A program made the position numbers and the translations under genes. From DASSUC01 sp035649895 (GTDB taxonomy: Bacteria; Actinomycetota; Actinomycetes; Mycobacteriales; Micromonosporaceae), in contig DASRIS010000030.1 of assembly GCA_035649895.1 (NCBI GenBank), positions 1 through 5,177 on the forward strand: a stretch of 5,177 nt of DNA, given 5' to 3'. Shown one piece after another: positions 1 to 4,470 of this stretch. Within the stretch, counting starts at the first letter, position 1, and every line of letters starts with the position of its first letter. The notes under the pieces are model-generated. The model saw only the letters and a program-made list of their open reading frames with translations. It had not been told where the DNA came from and did no database searches.

Positions 1-1
1 G

Positions 2-1507
2 CGGGAGCTGGCCAGGGCACGCTCCGCCGGGCCGGCCGGACTGGTCCTCGCCGGCCTGCTCGCCGCCTTCCTCGCCGTCCGGGCCTACCTCGCCACCCGG
101 AGCCAGGTCTTCACCTCGTACGACACGTTCACGTACGCCTACCGGGGCGACCCGGGCGTGGACCGGGGTCCGCTGCTGTCCTTCACCGGGCACTCACCGC
201 GGCTGTGGGGGGTGCCGCTGCTCTACGCGGCCCTGCCAACGGACGGGCTGCGGGCACTGGCCCAGTGGACCATCGGCACGCTCGCCTGGGGCACGCTCGC
301 CTGGGCGGTGTGGTCGGTGCTGCGCACGCAGCCCGCCCGGGCCCTCGGCGCCGGCGGGGTGCTCCTTGTTGGGCTGATGCCGGCGGTCACCAGCTGGGAC
401 TTTGCGATCCTGTCCGAGTCGCTGTCGATCAGCCTGGCGGTGCTGACCCTCGCCCTGCTGCTGCGCTGGGCCACCACCGGCTCCGGACCGGCCCTGGCCG
501 GGCTCACCGGGGCCGCGGTCTGGTGGACGTTCACCCGGCCGGAGATCCGGCTCCCGGTCGCCGTGCTCGCGCTGGTGCTGCTCGGGTACCTGGTCACGGA
601 CCGGCGCCGCCGCCGGGCGGCCGGGGCCGCCGTCGCCGTGCTGGCAGCGGCGCTCACCTGGGCCACCGTGGTCACCCCGGTGCACAGCGACACGTTCCAG
701 CGCTGGAGCGCGACCGGCCTGACCCTGGACGAGCAGGGGCTGGTGTACCGGCTGCGGCTTGTCGTCCTGCCCGACCCGCAGATGAAAGCGGCCTACCAGA
801 GCACGCTCGGCATGCCCGGGTGCCCCGGCGCCGAGCAGGTGGCCGCGGGGCCGGAGTGGGCCATCCCACGCTTCGCCGACGAGTACCGCCGCTGCCCCCA
901 GCTACGCGCGTGGGGGCGGGCCGAGGGGGTCGGCTCAGGATTCCGGTTCGCCCTCGCCGAACCGCGGCAGTACGCGCACTACGTGCGTGGTGTGGCGCCC
1001 AGGTCGCTCGCTGGCGCGGCGTACGCCCGTACCCCGTCGGTTGTGCCCCGGTCGCTGGAGCGGGCGGTGTTCCCGCAGCGCGAGCGGGTGGTCCTGGTCG
1101 TGCTCGGCGGCCTGGTGGTGGCCGGCCTCGCCGCTCTCGCCGCCGGTGCCTGGCGGCGCCGGCGCCTGCCCCTGCTCGCCGCCGTCGGGGTTGCGGGGCT
1201 GGCCGCCGGGGTGCTCGTCGCCGAGCTGATGTACACCGCGGGCGAGTACGGCAGGTTCGGCATCCAGGAGGCGGTCCTGCTCCGGCTGGCGGTGCTGCTG
1301 CTCGCCGCGGTCGCCGTGGACGCGCTGACCGAGCGGCTCGCCGGGGACCGCACCCGGCCGGCCGGGCCCAGCGCCGTGCCCGCGCCGCCGGAGCGTGAGG
1401 CTGCCGGGCAGGGGTTGCGGCGGCGTGATTGGATACCGACGCACGCACCCCACGACCCGCACACGGACCAGGAGGAGCCGGCTCATGGCCGACGAGATCC
1501 GAGCTGA
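2..1507 (+). CDS. Multi-pass membrane protein, possibly GT-C-like glycosyltransferase (5' end outside window)
   Basis: The frame is open from base 2 and has no ATG or GTG before the GTG at 158. Residues upstream of 158 form a clear membrane helix (window residues 13-31) and a loop reading SYDTFTYAYRGD, so the gene most likely starts before the window and the 158 start is artificial. The 501 visible residues hold about ten hydrophobic segments (roughly 13-31, 83-105, 114-130, 138-155, 163-178, 184-198, 208-224, 362-382, 389-407, 424-441). A hydrophilic loop (about 225-360) carries two cysteines (GCPG near 274, RRCP near 298) that could form an extracytoplasmic disulfide. An acidic first loop, the WDFAILSES segment (132-140) and TRPE (178-181) recall polytopic GT-C glycosyltransferases that use lipid-linked sugars, but I see no decisive family signature. 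The charged, proline-rich tail overlaps the next gene by 23 bases. It could instead be a membrane protein of unknown function. Confidence 0.72.
   Translation, partial: RELARARSAGPAGLVLAGLLAAFLAVRAYLATRSQVFTSYDTFTYAYRGDPGVDRGPLLSFTGHSPRLWGVPLLYAALPTDGLRALAQWTIGTLAWGTLAWAVWSVLRTQPARALGAGGVLLVGLMPAVTSWDFAILSESLSISLAVLTLALLLRWATTGSGPALAGLTGAAVWWTFTRPEIRLPVAVLALVLLGYLVTDRRRRRAAGAAVAVLAAALTWATVVTPVHSDTFQRWSATGLTLDEQGLVYRLRLVVLPDPQMKAAYQSTLGMPGCPGAEQVAAGPEWAIPRFADEYRRCPQLRAWGRAEGVGSGFRFALAEPRQYAHYVRGVAPRSLAGAAYARTPSVVPRSLERAVFPQRERVVLVVLGGLVVAGLAALAAGAWRRRRLPLLAAVGVAGLAAGVLVAELMYTAGEYGRFGIQEAVLLRLAVLLLAAVAVDALTERLAGDRTRPAGPSAVPAPPEREAAGQGLRRRDWIPTHAPHDPHTDQEEPAHGRRDPS
1470..1477 (+). promoter_or_regulatory. 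Ribosome binding site of the biotin carrier gene
   Basis: AGGAGGAG lies seven bases before the ATG at 1485. It is a near-ideal Shine-Dalgarno sequence inside the end of the upstream membrane-protein gene. It decides the start: the same frame is open back to an ATG at 1395, but that extension would translate the upstream gene's tail out of frame and lacks similarity to the carrier family. Confidence 0.85.
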
Positions 1508-1700
1508 GATGGTGGCGAACGTCTGGAAGGTCGTCGCCAGCGCGGGCGACGCCGTCTCCGAGGGCGACACGCTGGTGATCCTCGAGTCGATGAAGATGGA
1601 GATCCCGGTGGTCTCCGAGTCGGACGGGGTAATCACCAAGATGGCCGTGCACGAGGGTGACGTGGTCCAGGAGGGCGACCTCATCGCGATCGTGGAGTGA
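1485..1700 (+). CDS. Biotin/lipoyl-attachment carrier protein, TB7.3-like (BCCP-type)
   Basis: This 71-residue protein is a single biotinyl/lipoyl domain. The hallmark ESMKMEIPV sits at residues 34-42, and Lys37 in the MKM hairpin is the expected biotinylation site. The two quasi-symmetric halves are visible: GDAVSEGDTL (21-30) before the lysine and GDVVQEGDLI (58-67) after it. MKM with a following Glu-Ile-Pro favours biotin over lipoate. Length and sequence match the stand-alone actinobacterial carrier known in M. tuberculosis as TB7.3 (Rv3221c; recalled, not searched). Such proteins are biotinylated by BirA and resemble the carboxyl carrier of acyl-CoA carboxylases, but they lack the long N-terminal Ala/Pro linker of AccB, and their partner enzyme is not evident. 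No carboxylase or carboxyltransferase is in the window. The gene overlaps the previous one by 23 bases and is followed after three bases by the acetyltransferase, which suggests coupled translation. Confidence 0.95.
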   Translation: MADEIRAEMVANVWKVVASAGDAVSEGDTLVILESMKMEIPVVSESDGVITKMAVHEGDVVQEGDLIAIVE

Positions 1701-1703
1701 CCT

Positions 1704-2225
1704 GTGGAGGTCCGCGTCCGCCCCGCCCGGCCGGCGGACTACGCCGCGGTGGCCCGGCTGACCGTTGCCGCGTACCACGCGGACGGCCAGCTCGCCGAGG
1801 AGACCGGCGGGTACGCGGACATGCTGGCCGACGTGGCGGCCCGGGCCGAGGCGGGTGAGCTGCTGGTCGCCGCGGACGACGGCACCGGCCAGGTGCTCGG
1901 CGCGGTCACCTACTGCCGGCCCGGCTCCGCATACTCCCAGCTCGCCCGCGAGGGCGAGGGGGAGTTCCGGATGCTCGCGGTGGACCCGGCCGCCCAGGGC
2001 CAAGGCGTCGGCGCGGCTCTGGTGCGGGCCTGCCTGGCCCGGGCCGAGAACCACGGATGCGCCGCGGTGGTGATCTGCTACCGGGACTTCGCGGAGGCGG
2101 CCAGGCGGCTCTACACCCGCCTCGGGTTCGTCCGGGACCCGGGCCGGGACTGGTGTCCGCTCCCCGACGTGCGCCTGCTCGCACTGCGGGTCGCGCTGCC
2201 GGCTCACTCCGGCGACGTACCGTAG
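1704..2225 (+). CDS. GNAT-family N-acetyltransferase
   Basis: This is a 173-residue single-domain GNAT protein, a normal length for the family, expected in the cytosol and using acetyl-CoA. The N-terminus (VRVRPARPADYAAVARLTVAAY) is the usual strand 1/helix 1. Residues 86-94 (GEFRMLAVD) form the central strand, followed by the acetyl-CoA pyrophosphate-binding loop QGQGVG at 98-103 (Q/R-x-x-G-x-G/A), then the helix GAALVRACLARA. AEAARRLYTRLGF (130-142) is motif B, ending in the common LGF. The acceptor cannot be named: small molecules, antibiotics and protein lysines are all possible. The GTG start at 1704 has GGAG at 1694-1697, six bases upstream and inside the end of the carrier gene. The start lies three bases after the carrier's stop in the same frame, so the two are almost certainly co-translated. 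A drug exporter follows, so a detoxification role is possible but is inference. Confidence 0.93.
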   Translation: MEVRVRPARPADYAAVARLTVAAYHADGQLAEETGGYADMLADVAARAEAGELLVAADDGTGQVLGAVTYCRPGSAYSQLAREGEGEFRMLAVDPAAQGQGVGAALVRACLARAENHGCAAVVICYRDFAEAARRLYTRLGFVRDPGRDWCPLPDVRLLALRVALPAHSGDVP

Positions 2226-2249
2226 GACGCGGTAGCCGGCCGAGCATCC

Positions 2250-2254
2250 AGGAG
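2250..2254 (+). promoter_or_regulatory. Ribosome binding site that selects the exporter start at 2260
   Basis: AGGAG lies five bases before the GTG at 2260. An in-frame GTG at 2254 overlaps the last base of this site and so could not use it. The later GTG is therefore preferred, shortening the protein by two residues. Confidence 0.75.
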
Positions 2255-2259
2255 TGACC

Positions 2260-3843
2260 GTGACACAGCAAGACGTCGCGTACGCCAGCCGGCGCGAGCT
2301 GCGCGTCGTGCTGCCCGGCCTGATGCTCGCGATGCTCCTCGCGATGCTCGACAACATGATCATCGGTACCGCGATGCCGCGCATCGTGGGCGAGCTCGGT
2401 GGGCTCGCGCACCTGTCCTGGGTGGTGACCGCGTACGTGCTGGGCACGACCGTGTCCACGCCGATCTGGGGCAAGCTCGGCGACCTGTACGGCCGCAAGG
2501 GCATCTTCCTTACCGCGATCGTCATCTTCCTGGCCGGGTCGGCCCTGTCCGGCGCGGCTGCGGACATGGGCCAGCTGATCGGGTTCCGCGCGGTGCAGGG
2601 GCTGGGCGCGGGCGGCCTGATGGTGAGCGCGTTCGCGATCATCGGGGACCTGCTCCCACCTCGCGAGCGCGGTCGCTACCAAGGCCTGATGGGCGGGGTC
2701 ATGGCCATCGCCATGATCGCCGGCCCGCTGGTCGGTGGCTTCATCACCGACCACCTCTCCTGGCGGTGGGCGTTCTACGTCAACCTGCCGCTGGGCGGGC
2801 TGGCCCTGCTGACCCTCATGGCGACGCTGCGCCTGCCCAGGTACCGGACCGAGCACCGGATCGACTGGCTGGGCGCCGCGCTGCTCTCCGTCGCCATCAC
2901 CGGACTGGTGCTGATCACGACGTGGGGCGGCACCGAGTACCGCTGGGCCTCCGCCCAGATCCTCGGTCTCGCCGTGCTGGCGCTGGCCGCCCTCGCCGCC
3001 TTCGTGGCCGTCGAGCGCCGAGTCGCCGAACCGATCCTGCCCCTAAAGCTGTTCGCCAACCGCAACTTCAGCCTGGTCGCCGCCATCGGCTTCCTGGTCG
3101 GCTTCGCCATGTTCGGGGCGATCACCTTCCTCCCGCTCTACCAGCAGACCGTGCAGGGGGCCTCGGCGACCGCCAGCGGCCTGCTCCTGCTGCCGATGAT
3201 GGGTGGGGTGCTGGTCACCTCGATCGTGGTCGGCCGGATGATCACCAAGACCGGCCGGTACCGCGCGTTCCCGGTGGCGGGCGGAGCGGTCATGACGGTC
3301 GGCATGGGCCTGCTGAGCCTGCTGGACGTCGGTACCACCAAGCTGACCTCCGCGCTCTACATGGTCGTTCTCGGCGCAGGCATGGGCCTGCTCATGCAGA
3401 CCACGATGCTGATCGCGCAGAACAGCGTCACCCAGCGGGACCTGGGCGTGGCGAGCAGCACCGCGACGTTCGTACGCTCCATCGGCGGCTCGTTCGGCGT
3501 CTCCCTGTTCGGCGCGATCTTCACCGACCGGCTGCGTACGGACGTGACGGCACGGCTGGGCCCGGAGGCGGGCGCCCAGCTGAGCGGCGGCGGTGGCAAC
3601 CTCGACCCGGCCGCTCTGGCCGCGCTTCCAGCACCGGTCCGGGAGGGCTTCCTGCACGGCATCGCGTACGGCCTCTCCGGTGTCTTCGCCTGGAGCGTCC
3701 TGCTCGCCGTCGCCGTGCCGGTGCTCGCGTGGTTCATCACGCACGTGCCGCTGCGCGGCTACGACACGGCGACGCCCGCCGGCCCCGCAGACGAGGCACC
3801 TGACGAGGCCCTGGCCCGCGCCGGCGGCTCCGCCGTCCACTGA
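2260..3843 (+). CDS. DHA2-family MFS multidrug exporter (14 helices, EmrB/QacA type)
   Basis: The 527-residue protein is of usual length for 14-helix drug:H+ antiporters, which expel drugs or cations across the plasma membrane using the proton gradient. Helix 1 ends in LDNMIIGTAMPRI (about residues 30-42), a variant of the DHA2 motif D1 (LDxTIVNxALP). Motif A, GKLGDLYGRK (71-80), marks the helix 2-3 loop. GFRAVQGLGAGGLM (108-121) is motif B with its conserved Arg. GPLVGG (155-160) followed by WRWAFYVNLP (168-177) is the antiporter motif C region and the DHA2 signature. A hydrophilic loop of about 45 residues precedes the last helix, as usual. The C-terminal tail from PLRGYDTATPAG onward is acidic and low in complexity. 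Its substrate cannot be predicted. The gene lies 34 bases after the acetyltransferase and probably belongs to the same operon. The stop codon lies inside a 21-bp tandem repeat. No adjacent TetR or MarR regulator is visible. Confidence 0.96.
   Translation: MTQQDVAYASRRELRVVLPGLMLAMLLAMLDNMIIGTAMPRIVGELGGLAHLSWVVTAYVLGTTVSTPIWGKLGDLYGRKGIFLTAIVIFLAGSALSGAAADMGQLIGFRAVQGLGAGGLMVSAFAIIGDLLPPRERGRYQGLMGGVMAIAMIAGPLVGGFITDHLSWRWAFYVNLPLGGLALLTLMATLRLPRYRTEHRIDWLGAALLSVAITGLVLITTWGGTEYRWASAQILGLAVLALAALAAFVAVERRVAEPILPLKLFANRNFSLVAAIGFLVGFAMFGAITFLPLYQQTVQGASATASGLLLLPMMGGVLVTSIVVGRMITKTGRYRAFPVAGGAVMTVGMGLLSLLDVGTTKLTSALYMVVLGAGMGLLMQTTMLIAQNSVTQRDLGVASSTATFVRSIGGSFGVSLFGAIFTDRLRTDVTARLGPEAGAQLSGGGGNLDPAALAALPAPVREGFLHGIAYGLSGVFAWSVLLAVAVPVLAWFITHVPLRGYDTATPAGPADEAPDEALARAGGSAVH
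2326..2349 (+). repeat. 12-bp perfect tandem duplication inside the exporter gene
   Basis: CTCGCGATGCTC occurs twice back to back, encoding LAML-LAML in the first membrane helix. It is in frame and keeps the helix hydrophobic. It may be a small duplication or convergence from codon bias and Leu/Ala/Met composition. Confidence 0.7.
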
Positions 3844-3888
3844 CGAGGCTCCACCGTCCACTGACGAGGCTCCACCGTCCACTGGCGT
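3826..3888 (+). repeat. Three-copy 21-bp tandem repeat containing the exporter stop codon
   Basis: Copies lie at 3826-3846, 3847-3867 and 3868-3888. The unit begins GGCTCC, continues [A/G]CCGTCCACTG and ends ACGA. Copy 1 differs from copy 2 only by G for A at the seventh base; copy 3 differs from copy 2 near its end (TGGCGT in place of TGACGA). The exporter's TGA (3841-3843) is in copy 1, and because 21 is a multiple of three a second in-frame TGA occurs in copy 2 (3862-3864). Copy 3 has TGG there. Related GACGAGGC octamers occur just upstream at 3790 and 3802. Confidence 0.9.
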
Positions 3889-3906
3889 GCCAGCGGCGCT
3901 GGCTTT
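3882..3906 (+). terminator. Candidate intrinsic terminator after the exporter operon
   Basis: GCCAGC-GGC-GCTGGC (3889-3903) is a perfect six-pair GC-rich hairpin with a three-base loop, followed by TTT (3904-3906). A competing hairpin, CTGGC-GT-GCCAG (3882-3893), shares its left arm. A further six-pair hairpin, GCCGCA/TGCGGC (3918-3934), follows immediately. Clustered GC hairpins with a minimal T run are typical of actinomycete gene ends. The position, about 45 bases past the exporter stop, fits. Such hairpins are also frequent by chance in DNA of this composition. Confidence 0.4.
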
Positions 3907-4027
3907 GACCACCCGCTGCCGCATCGGCTGCGGCTGGTGTCGCCGCTCCAGCCATACCGCAACCGGCCGATGCCACCTCCCGGCCACGCTCGGCCCAGCA
4001 TCCGGCGCCGCCTCGAGCTCCGCCCGC

Positions 4028-4079
4028 CGCTCGTACCAGCGCTCGTTCACGCTCGTATCACGCTCGTACCAGCGCTCGT
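4028..4079. repeat. Five helically spaced CGCTCGT repeats with a 19-bp direct repeat
   Basis: CGCTCGT starts at 4028, 4040, 4050, 4061 and 4073, at intervals of 12, 10, 11 and 12 bases, close to one DNA turn. The outer pairs are identical 19-mers, CGCTCGTACCAGCGCTCGT, at 4028-4046 and 4061-4079. On the minus strand the unit reads ACGAGCG. In translation it gives repeated RSYQRS (plus) or ERWYER (minus). It could be a multi-copy protein binding site, a slippage-derived repeat or part of an unrecognised coding remnant. Confidence 0.8.
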
Positions 4080-4143
4080 GCCAGGTCTGTGAACTCGAGT
4101 CCGGTCCACAGCTCGCGCTGGGTCTGGCTCCGCTCCCCATCAA

Positions 4144-4204
4144 GATCACGATTTTTGCACCGAATATGCAGTCTCGCTCAACACTTCCCACTGAGATCGT
4201 GATC
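4144..4204. repeat. Nine-base perfect inverted repeat, 43-base spacer
   Basis: GATCACGAT (4144-4152) is matched by ATCGTGATC (4196-4204). The spacer is AT-rich for this window and contains a short TGCA...TGCA palindrome (4156-4159 and 4167-4170). The arms are too far apart for a compact operator, but could be two half-sites or the ends of a small decayed element. No flanking direct duplication is seen. Confidence 0.5.
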
Positions 4205-4258
4205 ATGGCGGTGGTGCGGCGCTCAAGGGGTCGAGCTGGCAGTCGTAAAAAGGATTTT

Positions 4259-4360
4259 ATGGACAAAGGTGGTGAGTGGCCTGTCGTGCGGCGCCACGGC
4301 AAGCGCCTTCACGGGCGGACCGCGGCTGTCGTGGCCTTGATCATCGCAACTACAGTGTAA
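4259..4360 (+). CDS. Possible 33-residue small ORF (leader peptide or gene remnant)
   Basis: ATG at 4259 is preceded by AAAAAGGA (4247-4254), a purine-rich potential ribosome binding site with a short four-base spacer. The peptide has a basic first part (RRHGKRLHGR at 11-20) and ends in a hydrophobic run, TAAVVALIIATTV, directly before TAA. The design resembles either the start of a truncated exported or membrane protein or a short leader peptide rich in Val, Ile, Thr and Ala. Its last nine codons lie in the left arm of the large palindrome at 4335-4417. No family is recognised. The frame is also open upstream, so the small ORF could simply be the tail of a non-coding open frame. Confidence 0.27.
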   Translation: MDKGGEWPVVRRHGKRLHGRTAAVVALIIATTV

Positions 4361-4417
4361 TTGGGGCTACGGATGCCATGTAATAGCCCAATATCACTGA
4401 AACTGAGATGATCAAGG
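4335..4417 (+). promoter_or_regulatory. 83-base imperfect palindrome / potential long hairpin upstream of SIS gene
   Basis: The outer arms CCTTGATCATC (4335-4345) and GATGATCAAGG (4407-4417) pair perfectly over 11 bases. After an internal loop of seven to nine bases per side (with a possible CA/TG pair), CAGTG (4353-4357) pairs with CACTG (4395-4399). The stem then continues with single-base bulges: TA, TTGGG and CTA on the left against TAG, CCCAA and TA on the right, ending at 4369/4384. The apical loop is 4370-4383. In total about 28 base pairs form. The region is only about 44 percent GC (31 of 70 bases in 4341-4410), so composition does not explain it. It ends 53 bases before the SIS start. 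No T run follows, so it is not a classical terminator. A leader RNA structure, operator pair or small MITE-like insertion are options. Confidence 0.7.
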
Positions 4418-4445
4418 TGCTCTCCCCGGCGCCACGCCGCTCGTA

Positions 4446-4468
4446 GCGCAATAAATGCAAGAATGCGC
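4446..4468 (+). promoter_or_regulatory. Short hairpin abutting the SIS start codon
   Basis: GCGCA (4446-4450) pairs with TGCGC (4464-4468), leaving a 13-base AT-rich loop; the stem ends two bases before the ATG at 4471. No Shine-Dalgarno sequence is visible between 4447 and 4470, where one would be expected. The structure is small and may be coincidental. Confidence 0.3.
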
Positions 4469-4470
4469 AG

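Larger units (their letters stand above)
3907..4258. other. Region without a convincing gene
   Basis: I recognise no protein family here on either strand. Up to about 4130 the DNA is GC-rich, and two frames stay open (plus strand ending at 4360; minus strand starting near 4140 or 4302) without plausible domain content. From about 4140 the composition falls to roughly 47 percent GC (28 of 60 bases in 4141-4200), as in regulatory DNA or a remnant of foreign sequence. The stretch contains the CGCTCGT repeat cluster and one nine-base inverted repeat, listed separately. No tRNA or rRNA signature is visible. Confidence 0.6.

Noticed and set aside
158..1507. Start of the membrane protein at GTG 158
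   Set aside because: The same frame is open to base 2 and encodes a membrane helix and an acidic loop that fit the protein, so the true start is outside the window.
1395..1700. Longer form of the biotin carrier starting at ATG 1395
   Set aside because: The extra 30 residues read the upstream gene's tail out of frame, while ATG 1485 has a near-perfect ribosome binding site and gives the standard 71-residue protein.
672..2642. Long minus-strand open frames across the first half of the window
   Set aside because: They are antisense to four well-supported plus-strand genes, are Arg/Pro/Ala-rich without domains, and are expected as shadows in GC-rich coding DNA.
3826..4079. CRISPR array
   Set aside because: The 21-bp units are directly adjacent with no spacers, the CGCTCGT repeats are too short and close, and no cas gene is present.
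4028..4079. Iteron-type replication origin
   Set aside because: The repeat spacing is suggestive, but no rep, par or dnaA gene or DnaA boxes are visible.
3043..4302. A 419-codon minus-strand ORF covering the exporter end and the gene gap
   Set aside because: Most of it is antisense to the exporter with low-complexity His/Arg/Gly content. Only the part beyond the exporter was kept, as a weak finding.
4335..4417. Classical intrinsic terminator
   Set aside because: The stem is long, bulged and AT-rich and is followed by TGCTCTCCCC rather than a T run.
4361..4470. DasR/GntR-type operator or sigma-70 promoter upstream of the SIS gene
   Set aside because: I looked for a TGGTCTAGACCA-like site and found none. 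TTGATC (4337) has no suitably spaced -10; TGTAAT (4356) is only 13 bases away.
4120..4470. tRNA or other standard RNA gene
   Set aside because: No cloverleaf, TTCGA-type T-loop or CCA-end arrangement could be found.
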